From Panonychus citri (Eukaryota > Arthropoda > Arachnida > Trombidiformes > Tetranychidae), in NCBI RefSeq assembly GCF_014898815.1, contig NW_026515545.1, positions 1,922,001 through 1,986,000 on the forward strand: DNA of 64,000 bases, read 5' to 3'. The notes beneath the pieces are model-generated. The model did no database searches. It was not told where the DNA came from and saw nothing but the letters and a program-made list of their open reading frames with translations. Every line of letters begins with the position of its first letter. Position 1 is the stretch's first letter. The position numbers were made by a program, and so were the translations under genes. This document shows positions 27,360 through 37,990 of this stretch, in pieces.

Positions 27360-27570
27360 TACGAAATCATTTATATATAATATACTAAAGGAAATGTTAT
27401 AACATTGATGATAAATTAACGATTCTGGAAGCCAAGAAAAATTTCTGAAAGAGAGATAGAAACTCGTAAGTGTACAGTTATCATTAATTTCATCTCATTC
27501 TCTCAATGAATTATTTATTTATCATATTATTTTATTTTCTTTATTCTCATGTCAACACTGAATAATACCC
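27360..27570. repeat. Dispersed non-coding repeat, copy 1
   Basis: Two blocks match the segment at 62,390-62,575 in the same order and orientation. The first is an ATGTTATAACATTG..GATAAATTAAC block; the second is a TCTCAATGAATTATTTAT..ATCATATTATTT..CATGTCAACA block. The copies differ by substitutions and small indels. Identity is unknown. Confidence 0.6.
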
Positions 27571-28441
27571 GCGAATTTATCATCATCTGAACATAATAAT
27601 TTTCTTTATCGACTTCATTTTCACCCGTTTTTTTTTATTAAATTTATCTCTTCATCGTTAAACAGTTTTAACTTGAGAATTGAAATCATCATGAAACATA
27701 AAAGATACAGATTGGTGAGAGAGATAGAGAGAGCGAAAGTTCATCCATGAGAAATTCATAGATAATATTGTCACATGAAATAAACGATGAATTATAAATA
27801 AACTGTAAAGGAGCAAAAGAAATGGAGATAAACTGAACAAAGGTAAATTAGCATGAACAATGAATTCGCAATTCATATTACTACTAATTTTTACCTTTAT
27901 CGAATATGTTTGCTTAGAATAGTTCTAATTGTGTCATCTCAATACATTCAGGATTTATTCATGTTCATTTTCAGAATTTTTTATTTTCACTCCAAGAGAA
28001 ATGAATTTTTGTTTTCTTACATACAACAATTTACTTGATGGCGACAATATAAGTTGATTGTTTGACAATCTGATGAGAGCTTTGGAAACATTTTGTTCAT
28101 TATTATTTGAAACTGTCACTCTCAATCTAATATCTTTAAGTGTGAATGCTCATGATTATCACCAGCATCATGAAGATATTGTTACGGTTTCTGTTCTTGT
28201 TCAAATGTTGTTGTTTTTTCTTATGTTACACAACCAGGGAGAGAGAGAGATCCAAACTTCTTGCCTCAAGTTGATTGTAAGGAAATAAATTGTTGACAAT
28301 GTTTATTAAATTATTCTGATTAAAGAGTGAAAATTTCATAGGAACAAATTTTCATGATTCCAGCATGATTGACTTGAAAATAACTTTTCGATAAGTAAAC
28401 TCGTCTATTATATAAATTTACTCATAAGTAGTGAAAGGATA

Positions 28442-28590
28442 CCCAATCAACATATAAATTTTTTTTGACAGAAAATAACAATTTTTTGACTCTTTTTTGA
28501 CTCAATAATTGACTCAAAAATTTGTCAAAATGGTTTTGAACGAAAGAGAGTAAAAAAAGACTCAAATTGTACTCAGAATAGAGTCTATGA
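28442..28590. repeat. Transposon left terminal and subterminal repeats
   Basis: After the 11-bp terminal repeat come TTTTTTGACTC twice in tandem (28485-28502), a further TTGACTC and GACTCAA, then GAGTC near 28580. The same heptamer fills the right end. Clustered short subterminal motifs are typical binding sites of transposon-encoded DNA-binding proteins in CACTA-type elements; binding here is inferred. Confidence 0.7.
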
Positions 28591-28936
28591 AATTGAAACT
28601 TGTGAATTTCAATTTTTTTCCAATATCGCGGGTTGAAAATAGAAAAATTGATCATTTGAATAAGCGCAAAATTTGAACTGGTATCTTGTTTATTTTGAAA
28701 AAATTTTTCAAGGAATTTTGAATTTCATAATTTTGGTAAAATGATTTGATCTAATTACAATGATCATGAGCAATAGAATAATAGAATTTGTATATGATAA
28801 CAATGAAAAGATTTGGACAAGAATAGTAGAATAAAAAAGGCAAATGTAACAATTTTTCTCATAGGAATATGAATTCAATTTCTTTCAATAGAAATTCAAT
28901 AGATTCAGAAATCATTGATATTAAAACATTGGCTGT

Positions 28937-29319
28937 TCATGGTGATTCCATTGGTTTGATCTCTTGTGAGAAATCCATTGCCTCAGCTTCTGAGAAAATT
29001 GGATCTTCGGTTGATTGTTTAAATTTTTCGTACAAACAATTAGCTTTTTCGTTGATTTCTCTCAATGGTTGATCCTTTAGGTTCTTTTTATTTGATTCTT
29101 GAATATGTTTTTTCAAATCTTTTTCTTTAATGATTATCTTTCTTTTGATTTTCTTTCCTATGGATCTTTTAATGATCTTTGAAGGCAATTTATCGGAAAG
29201 TTGAGATTGAATCACTAGAAAAATTAAAATCAAAATTAAAATTAAAATAAGCGTTTTAAAACCGACTGAAAAATGAACAAAAAAAGCTTTTATCACTAAG
29301 AGAACTTACATTTGACCAT
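28937..29319 (-). CDS. Small lysine-rich protein inside the transposon
   Basis: Exon 1 is 29319-29310 (Met-Val-Lys plus one base) and the intron is 29309-29215, with donor GTAAGT and acceptor TTTTCTAG. Exon 2 is 29214-28937. The product has 95 residues, with a strongly basic first half (KIIKRSIGKKIKRK) and an acidic/neutral C-terminal half with a likely helix (REINEKANCLYEKF). It has no signal peptide or recognised domain. It lies downstream of the transposase on the same strand, within the element. The basic segment could bind nucleic acid or serve as a nuclear localisation signal, but this is inference. The unspliced frame would start with a hydrophobic stretch translated from the intron; the strong splice sites favour the spliced form. 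Confidence 0.5.
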
Positions 29320-29823
29320 TTTGAAAATAGAGAAAAATTGAAGATAATAGATGAAAATTCACAGAAAAAGATGATGAAGGTGATGATGATGATGAGGATG
29401 AGGAAAAACAATCCAATGAATAAAAAATCAAAACAAAAAGAAGAATAGAAAAGAGAAAAATTCAGGAAAATTAGCTTTTTCGTAGATTTTGCTTTAAATG
29501 AGAATTGAAAAAAACACTAATTTCACTTGAATTTTCACAATTTAAGACCAAATTTTGATCTCTAAATGATCACTGATGCTTAAAATACACAAAACTATGA
29601 ATAAAAATTAGAATAAAAGATCACGAGAGAAATGGAAGAAAACTGGCAGAGTATCATGGAACGTGAAGTAAATTCGAAACAGCTGAAATGACTCTGGACT
29701 TTAGCTTTACGCGTTTTAAGCAGGTTCAATAATTGACCAGAAACAGCTCAACTAATATATCTTTATGGTATTTGTAGTGGAACTTGGTACTTTGAATGAT
29801 GAAACATTTACGAATCTTGTCAG

Positions 29824-32151
29824 TCAGTTTGATGATTTCTTTTCTTTCCAACACTTTTCACTTCTTGTAAATGGGGTAATTCGAGGCATATGATCCACAG
29901 ATCCTTTGAAATTTATTTTGATTGGAGCTGTTTCAATTCTTTCACAAAATCCGAATATCGTTGATTCCGAACGGAAAATTTGTAGAATTTTGAAAAACTT
30001 TCGATCAAATTCTATCACAGAATCACAACACAGCTTATCATCTCCATATTCGCTTGTTGAAAAACGTTTATCATTGATTCTTATCGTTTTAAAGAAAAAA
30101 AAAGCTGAATCAATTGAGGAACCAATTCTTTCTTGAATTTCTTTCGTGGTGGTATCAGAAGGAAAATTATTCTCTCTAATTAAGAGAGTTCGATCAGGAT
30201 AATCAGGATTCCAATTCAATCTGGAAACAAGACCAAAGTCCTTTTTTTCTTTTTCAAGTAGAGGCCAATTTAAAATTGAGTTTAGAATCACATCGTAGTT
30301 AAAATCATTGATGAAAATTCTGACCAATGATTGTGCGATATTCGATGATCGCCGAACTTTATCTTTCAATAATCCCATATAATTTTCTAACGGATACGAA
30401 GAAACATTTTTCGTTGGTCCAAGATTTTGTACGGAATCAGGTAAATGGGTCATTATATGAAGATTGTAGGTCATAAATGGTTTACCATAATACTCCATCA
30501 TACCATTTTGAAACTCGAATATAAGATTTTCAATTCAGATATTTTATTCTGATCAACTGGAGAGCAGTGTGAAAGCTGTAAAACTCTAACAAGACATAGT
30601 AGATGGTTTAGAATTTTGGTTTCAAGAGGCCTTTCAAGATTCCAAATGAATAATAACCAAGAAAAGCATCATACTCGAGCTCTTCCAATATTTGATTTGC
30701 TCGAAATCTCTTGGTCTTCTTGTTACATCTGATGGAACCTTGATATCAACAATTCTTCGGGAGAGCTCTTTTCTAAAGAAATTTTTATCGATTCGTGTTT
30801 CAAAGATATTCGAACTTGTTTCACCAAACCATCCTTTAAGAATCATCCCACGAAAAACACCTAATATCATACAATGCATGTACTCAACCGCCACGCCATC
30901 GACAATATTGAAACTTTCGAGATTCAGAGGGAGATCCACCAATGATTCCATAAAACGTGACTGCTCTTGACTGAAGCTTATTTGATCAATTGAACGTAGA
31001 TTTTCAAAGAGTAAAAAATCATCTCGTGTTCTCTTGAGCTGTTGAATTTCTGATTCTGCCACATTTGGATAGAATCTTGATCCTTGATATGTAGAAGCTT
31101 GTAGTAAACACCAATCACATCCATGGATGTGATTGTACTGGCGTACACTACGCAAAAAAGCTCTCATCGGAGCATCGGCAACTAGTCCAATGACATGAAA
31201 TGTTGCTTGAATCTCATGTTGTGATTCATTTTTCCATGTTATTGGATCTTTTTCCAGTAACTGCAGCTCTTCGCATATTGGTCCAAGATAACTAGCGACA
31301 TCGGGCTTAACTTTTCCAACAAACAAACCAACTAAGAGAAAATGTCTTCTCCGGAATTCAGGTCTAAGCTCATTTATTGACACGAATATTGGGAAAATTT
31401 TAACAGATGAGCTGTTTCCAGCAGCAACTTCATCAGAGTGAAGAGTTAAGGTGATTCTTGGTGTTTCACTTAGACAAGATTCTTTACAAGCACTAGCAAG
31501 TCTTGCATTGGAAATGTCAATAGTCTCTATTTGATTCAAAGATCTTGTCCATTGAGAATCAGGAATCACTGGTAGATGAGAAAGAAGTTGATCTTTGAGT
31601 TGAATGTGTAAAAAATATCTATCATTTTTCAAATTAGCTTCACAAATATCTCCATCGCATTCGAATGAGCCATATTTTGAAGGTTCACCGAAAAAAGGAC
31701 CATGGCTGTGTTTTTTTTCACATAAAATATAAACCCCGATTGGATTTTTCTTGGATCTTTTTTCCCAAAAATATCGTATGTTGGGTAAAATGACAGGATC
31801 ACGAGAATATCGTCTATTCACATTGTTAAATAAATTGATCACTCTTTCACCAGCGGCTAAGGTTAATTTACACTCACTCAAAAGCGCTGAAACTAAGACT
31901 TCAATGTAATCGTTTTGATCAATGAATCGCATAGACACATCATCTTCGGAAAAATCAAATTCACTTGAACTTATACTTTCAAATTCTTCATGGGATTCAT
32001 GATCATCAATTGTCAAATGGTTCTCATCATCACTCAATGAACATGATGTTGAAACTTGAAGCTCAGGCAAAGAGTCAATATAATTGATTTGTTGATAACA
32101 ATGAGATTTTCTTTTCTTTCTGTTGACACTTCTTGTTGACAAAGAACACAT
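29824..32151 (-). pseudogene. DDE transposase, CACTA/EnSpm-like group, two compensating frameshifts
   Basis: The first open segment (32151-30634) gives 505 residues and the last (30501-29824) 225. Both are in the same frame, joined by about 130 nt that are open in another frame. A 1-nt shift near 30,636 and a compensating shift near 30,510 interrupt an ancestral protein of about 770 residues; no intron fits. The N-terminal 75 residues are acidic/basic and low complexity. The catalytic core shows 'TLHSDE' (Asp240), 'FPIFVSINELRPEFRRRH', 'LVADAPMRAFL' (Asp326), 'GCDWC' (a Cys-x-x-Cys zinc knuckle, 345/348) and 'AVEYMHCMILGVF' (acidic residue 423 and His426). The distal part holds 'TYNLHIMTHLPDSV' followed by 'YPLENYMG', typical of this transposase group. 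Kyakuja-Dileera-Zisupton or Plavaka relatives are alternatives. This copy is probably inactive unless the indels are sequencing errors. Confidence 0.75.
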
Positions 32152-32546
32152 ATTTGATATTTAATTATTGAGATTCAATCACAAATATAAATAAGAAAAC
32201 GGATCAAATAACTTTTTAATTGGTGGTCAATATTTAAATTTAGAATTAAACTGAAATTAATAAAAAAGCTTATATTTAGAATAGAAAAAAAGCATGTTCT
32301 ATTCTAAAATGAGATTTAGAATAGAACAAAATTAAAATTCTATTCTCTTTTGTTTCTATGGTAACACAATCTTTTTCTTATCGGCGGAAAAAAGAAATTA
32401 GATTAAATTTTATCTAATCAAAAAAGGAAGTTGTTTTTTTAAATCAATTTTAAATCAGTGCTTTTAGTTAATTCAATTTTTAGCAGTTTACATGTGAACA
32501 ACAACCATCTTAAATTGATTTGTTAGAGTGTTTTTAGTTTCATTTT
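32152..32546. promoter_or_regulatory. Transposon divergent promoter with four alternating TTTAGAATAGAA sites
   Basis: The 395 bp between the transposase and accessory gene A contain the 12-mer TTTAGAATAGAA four times in alternating orientation: 32275-32286 (+), 32297-32308 (-), 32315-32326 (+) and 32338-32346 (-, shortened). Each neighbouring pair forms an inverted repeat about 20 bp apart. Such a cluster at a shared promoter looks like an operator for a self-encoded regulator. The regulator, possibly a BEN-like protein from this element, is inferred. Confidence 0.55.
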
Positions 32547-35250
32547 ATGGACACTGATCAAAGAAAGTGCTACAACCTAAGAATCTCAGCCCGACAGAGT
32601 AAGAAAAAACCAAGATTTCTTTTTAATCAAACAACGATAATTGGTTCACTGTGTAGCCTTATGGCAAATGAAAAGGTAATTGTTGCCCTAACCCGAGTCA
32701 GGGATGGAGGTGAAACTGAACAATCTATTCCGATTGGATTCAAGATCCAAAAAAATATGATTCCTCAAGATATTAGACCTGATAGAGTTCATACGAACAA
32801 TATTGTTCATCTTCAAATTTTTGGGGGGAAACCTTTACCAGCGATGATAGTTTGTGTAGGAGGTAAGTTTTTATGCCAATTTGTTTAATGAGATCATTGA
32901 AATTTGTTCTTGTTCTTTAGATGATTCTCAAGATATTATGGCCCTTTACAAAGCTTTTTGTTACAAGGTTAAAGACAAAAAACTTCCTTGTTTAGCCAAT
33001 AAAATTAAACACTGGCTTTCGGTTCCCAACATCATGGTAAATCGAATTCAGAAATCAAGTTTCAAGCCAGTATCTATTAAAGATTTCAACGCGTTCATTA
33101 ACCACGCCAGCTCAGTGAAAAAGTCATCAAAAGGTTCAAAAGTTGATCATGAGCTTATTCATGTTTCAGATGATAGTTGTCCCGCTACGAAATCTCAGCC
33201 CGCATCAAGTGATTCTGGTCCTAATCAAGTTCAATGTGAAACAAATTTCGAGAATCAAAGTTCTTCAATCTCTCAAGATACTGGAACCTTGAAAGAACTT
33301 ATTAATATCACTAGAGATAGAATTAAGAAGTATAAATCTTTGGCGGTCAATTTATCTCCAACTTCACCATATTTTCTATTTTTCATTGAATCTGCTCAGA
33401 TTCAAACTAATTTGTTGGAAATTATTGATTATGTTGAAAGATCAACATCAATTCCAAAGTTAGAATCTTTGAGTGAAACATCTAACACTTGTGATGTGAG
33501 AATCATTTCTGAAGAAGACAAGACAAAAGAAAGTGGAAATATTATGATGATCGAAGGTCTGTTACCGGTTAAATCTTCGAAATATAAAAAAGCTATTGGT
33601 CTCCTTCCGTCAGCTTATCAAGATCGAGAGCCTTCTCAAGTTATAGCTACACTTGCGAAAATTTGTTTCCCAGATCATTGGATAACAGGAGTCACTTTGA
33701 AAGGATCTGGTGGTCGGAAATCCCTTCTTGAACTATGGAATCATGAAGATCCACTCAAGTATCCAGTATGTGGTGGAGTTGATAAGCGACGAGGGTTCGA
33801 TCGTTACCAGGCACTTCTCGATCACACTATGAGAAAATGCGGCAAGAAATCCTATGATTCTGGTACTGAGAAGCATCTTGGAACTGTGCTCTCGAAAGCG
33901 ATCCATTATAAAAGAACAAAGATCTTGGCTACTAAAGGTTGGGATAACATGGATACAACTTCTTCGGATGATTTCGATGAACAAATTGAAAGTGATAAAG
34001 AAGAAAATGACGATGATGATGACGATGAAGAGGTAATACCTCCTCCTAAAAGCCGTAAGTTGAAACATTTATCCTCTGATAAAAGTGTGAAACATGGAAA
34101 AAATATTCCGAGAAAATCAGGAATCATCATGCCCGAAGTTTCCATGATCGTTGGATCACCAATAATAGATCATAGACAACACGATGATCAGGTAGCTGAC
34201 GACGAAGCAACTGAAAGTGAAGATATTGGGACTAAAAGCAACCAATACGATGAAAATATGAATGATTCAGAAAGAACCCAGGATGAAAATGTCTTGCAAC
34301 CAAAAGTTTTTCCAGGAAAAAAGCCTCATGAGAACATTCAATCTTCTGAGCGAGAAAAGGAAATCAGCCCTGATGAGGAAACTCAAGATTCTGTTGAAAC
34401 CCAAAAAGAAACTCAGCGGATCAATGATATTGAGAAAGCTTCTGAAGAAAATACATCGAATACTTTTGAGATTAATTCAAAGATCGATGATTTGAAAAAG
34501 CGGATGACTGGCGAAAATTCTGAAGAAAAATCAGACTCGGTCGAAAACAAAACTAAACTTTCAACAACTAGTGATGAGTTTGAATTCGACGATGACGATG
34601 ATGTTCTCGATACAATTGTATTTGATGATGAAGAAGAAAACCAATCACCAGATTTTCTAGCTGTTTCACCACCAAATCCAATGTTTTCTACTGAAAAAGA
34701 CGAAAAAAGTTCATCGAATCCTTCTCTTGGAAGTAAGAATGAAGACAGTATTTCAGAATCTCACATCAGGTCATCAACTCCGTTAGAAGGTAAGAAAACA
34801 ATAACACTAACATAATGTCGTTTTCATTTGAAATTTAAATATTACTTTTTTTCTTCGAAAACAGAGAATTCTAAGATAAAAGATCAAATTTCTGATGAGT
34901 CGGGTATTGCTGCAAGTGAATCTGAGAGAAGTTTCGCTGAGACTGAAATTGAAATTCCAGCAACCCAACCAATTCCTGGAAGTTCAAATCTACAGAAAAG
35001 AAAGCAAACAGAAATTGTATCTGTACAAGCAAAGAAAATCAGAGCAACAAATTTGGACGAAGCATCAAATAGTTCGGCTACTTCGGAAACAAAATCAACA
35101 GGTTCTCTTGATGCTCCAAAAAAGGTCATAGATCAAAGAACATTGGATTTTCTGACAGATCCAGCCAATGCAGTTTTTTTGCAGCAATTGCTTGCAGCAA
35201 AATCACAAGTTCAATCTGACCTTGCAACAGAAACTCCCTCAAAAAAATGA
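32547..35250 (+). CDS. Transposon accessory protein A, BEN-like domain with acidic tail
   Basis: Three exons, 32547-32862, 32921-34789 and 34865-35250, with introns of 58 and 75 bp (GTAAGT/GTAAGA donors), give 856 residues. An N-terminal domain (about 40-150) ends in 'MIVCVGD', with the first intron splitting the Asp codon. A second domain at about 315-440 has the pattern 'LAKICFPDHWITGVTLKG' ... 'FDRYQALLDHTMRKCGKKS', resembling a BEN domain (helical DNA/protein-binding module of chromatin and viral proteins). The remaining 400 residues are Asp/Glu/Ser/Lys rich and probably disordered. It is divergent from the transposase and 364 bp upstream of its relative, gene B. A role in binding element ends, promoter or chromatin is inferred. 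The frame is fully open, unlike the transposase. Confidence 0.65.
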
Positions 35251-35613
35251 TCAAGAGCTTTCATTGGGTAATTTTCCAAATTATATTACTTTTTCACCTT
35301 TTCAAGGATACCAATTATTCAAGGTATTTGACATTCTCCCCTTGAGAGCATCCGTTGCTTTTCATTGGTTGACAATTTAATCAAATGATGTCAAACTATT
35401 TACTTTCTGGAAATTTCCCAATTTTTAGCTTTCAATTTTTCGGTTTCCGATTTGAATCAATAATATTCACAAAATGTAACAAGTAATCTCAAAAACAGTT
35501 AATTAGTGTTCAAACATAGCAACGCAAGTTGAGATCTTTATACGAATAAATCTACTTACCAAATTATTTTCAATATATAATCAAAGTGTTAAGTTCTATT
35601 ATTTAAGTTCAAT

Positions 35614-37386
35614 ATGTCACATCATGTTCCAAATTCTTCAAGTTCGAAATCAAAAAGTTCTCTTTCAGTGAAATCCTTTCCATCTACTTCTGGGTTGAGA
35701 ACCTCAACCGGGCTGCAAAAAAATTTGAAAGTCTTTGGAAATTTCAAACGACCGAAAATTTCTACTACAATTGAGGCAATACATCAACATAATCAAGAAC
35801 CGACAGCTACACAATTTGATATGATACTGGAATCTGGAACATCAGCGAAAAGTAAATCTCCTGAATCAACACGTGATATCACTGCAAGGCTTGATCAAAG
35901 TTTATTATTTGGTATTGTTTATCCGTTCATTAACTGTGATGGTGAAAAAGTGGAGCAACCCATACTGGTGAAACTTGAAAAATCAGTTTTCATAGAAAAT
36001 GACATCAATTTGCCTTTTGAATATTTTTCCGATATGAAAATGAATTGTTTCAAGTTTTTCATCAAGAAATACTTTTTTCGTGGACGCATTATGGCTTTAG
36101 GAGGTGAGTCTTCATAAGTTTCTTTTAAATTCAAAGATCGTGATATTAATTGATCATATCTTCTTCACAGAATCTCCATTTGATCTTAAAGTTTGCCTCC
36201 AAGAAAACTTGATAACAGTGAAAGCATGGAAAGGTCTTCCGAAGATGAAAAAAATAGGAAATGGAGCAATAGTATTCTCACACTGCCCGCTTGAATATGA
36301 AGATGACATTCCTTCTTTTCGTGTGTTAAATAAACTTGAATTGGAAGATCTTTTTTCAGGGAATTCAGAAACTGCTGCTCCTTCAAGATGCGAAAACGTT
36401 AGTGTAATCAACGAGAATTTAACCAAAAGCGCTGATGAAGAGGTGCTGGAACAAGAATCTCCACCAAAAAAAGCCTTGAAGGTTGACCAAAATAAGAAAT
36501 TTGAAAACGCTCATTCACCTGATCTTTCATCGACGGATTTTGCCATGGAAAAGATTGACAATCAACTCGCTGAACTAAACTTGAGAAAAAGTGTTCTTTC
36601 AAGTCTTGATACTACTGGTTGCATACTGATTTCAATAATCGAAACTTTGAATGAATTTCGTAAGATCATTGATCATAAAAAGCAAGATGAGATTGAGAAT
36701 TATAATATTGTTCCACAAACAGATTCAACATATAAAATCAGCCAAAAGGTAAAATTTTGCATAATTTTACTACAATTTCAACCATAAAATGACGATATGA
36801 TCATTTAATCATTAATATTCACACTTTTCTACCAAATTCAATAGAATCAGATTTTCATCGAAGGTCTGATTCAATTGGATCTAGATCTTTACGAAGCTGC
36901 TACTAAACAAGCCAAACCTAATAATCCTCCTTCTCTGGCCTATTCAATTGTGAAATTATCATTCCCTAAAAGTTATTACGAGGATGTGGTTCTTGGAAAA
37001 AGATTTTATGATAAAAAAGAATTCAAAGATCTTTTTCAGAAGAAAGATGGTTGTAAGATCAAGTATCCTCTTGCTTTCATTTGGAGCTTTAAAGACCCAT
37101 TTAATGCTAAGCTCCAAGGTGAATCTGACCATAAACTTGGCCATGAAAGAGTTCGTGCTTTTTTCAGTAAGATATTCGAACCACATTGAATTTGAATCAA
37201 GATATTTATTCCTTCACTCTTACTTTCTTAGATCACTTATTCAGAAAATCAAAGATATTTTCATATTCTAAAGAACTGGAAAAAACTGTTCGGAGAAGGA
37301 TGATGAAGGAACTTTGTTCATTAAATAACGAGCTTTCCAGAAAGAATAATCAAGAATCGTCCAATGAAAGTTTTCAAAACATTTGA
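35614..37386 (+). CDS. Transposon accessory protein B, BEN-like, paralogue of A
   Basis: Four exons, 35614-36103, 36171-36748, 36845-37166 and 37232-37386, give 514 residues. The N-terminal 60 residues are Ser/Lys rich. A domain at about 95-200 includes 'GEKVEQPILVKLEKSV' and ends 'MALGE', and its first intron falls at the same place and phase as in protein A. The C-terminal part (about 365-500) has 'SLAYSIVKLSFPKSYYEDVVLGK' and 'HERVRAFFNHLFRKSKIFS', matching the BEN-like region of A and of the partial gene at 63417-64000. Order and introns show that A and B arose by duplication. Function is not known; DNA binding is the best guess from the domain. Confidence 0.62.
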
Positions 37387-37769
37387 TATAAGTTGTTTCA
37401 CCGATGAAGATCTTGATAATTCCTGATAATAATATCTATGAACTGTGAAAATCACATCTAGAAATTTATTCTGTTATTTTCTTCTTTGAGTATTGATCAA
37501 TTAAAATTCAATGAACAATAATTTTCAACTTTCAAACTTCTTGCACGTGTGTGGTCTAAATGATCAATTATAATATATATTAGGAATTAAAAATTCGAAC
37601 GAATATGGATCGGGTATTCTAATATCCAGGATGATTAGCTATCCAATTCTCGAGAAAGTTTCTTTTCTACACCTTAAGAAAACCGCAGAATCAAAGATCA
37701 ACTTTCGCTTTTTCATAAGATCTTCTTAGATGAATCTTCGCGAATTTAAAAATCAAACCCAAATGGTCC

Positions 37770-37990
37770 GAAAAAGGTCAAAAATGACTCAAAACTGGTC
37801 AATAAAGAGTCAAAATTGAGTCTCTTTTACCATTTTTAGAGTCAAATAATGATCTAAAAATGTTCAAAAAAGACTCAATTCGTGTCAATTTTGACTCAAT
37901 TCGTGTCAAAAAGATTGACTCAAAATTGAGTCAAAACGTCCCAACCAACCTGTTTTTTGACTCATTTTTGACTCCTCACTGTTGATTGGG
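37770..37990. repeat. Transposon right subterminal repeats and terminus
   Basis: About ten GAGTCAA/TTGACTC motifs in both orientations occupy these 220 bp, ending with TTGACTCCTCACTGTTGATTGGG at the border. Read inward from the end, the first 13 bases (CCCAATCAACAGT) and the next GGAGTCAAAA match the second element's end at 63030. Confidence 0.75.

Larger units (their letters stand above)
23961..28441. other. Gene-poor stretch between the receptor and the transposon
   Basis: No supported exon. It contains a (GAT)n run near 24,340, the longest (GA)n tract of the window (27010-27070), and at about 27,360-27,570 a non-coding segment that has a diverged relative at about 62,390-62,575. Open frames here (for example 26587-26844) lack any recognisable domain. 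Confidence 0.5.
28442..37990. mobile_element. DNA transposon, new-looking family with CACTA-like transposase and BEN-like accessory genes
   Basis: The left end CCCAATCAACA (28442-28452) and right end TGTTGATTGGG (37980-37990) are perfect 11-bp terminal inverted repeats. Each is flanked by TA (28440-28441 and 37991-37992), consistent with a 2-bp TA target duplication. Both subterminal regions are crowded with TTGACTC/GAGTCAA motifs. Inside are, left to right: a small spliced gene (-, 28937-29319), a broken transposase (-, 29824-32151), a palindrome-rich divergent promoter, and two spliced accessory genes (+, 32547-35250 and 35614-37386). The 9,549-bp length, terminal repeats and gene content together make an element with recognisable borders. 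The terminus does not begin with CACTA, so superfamily placement is open. A second copy's end is at 63030. Confidence 0.8.

Noticed and set aside
28442..37990. Calling the element a standard CACTA transposon
   Set aside because: The termini read CCCAATCAACA, not CACTA/CACTG, and the flanking repeat is TA rather than 3 bp. Only the transposase core supports the wider relationship.
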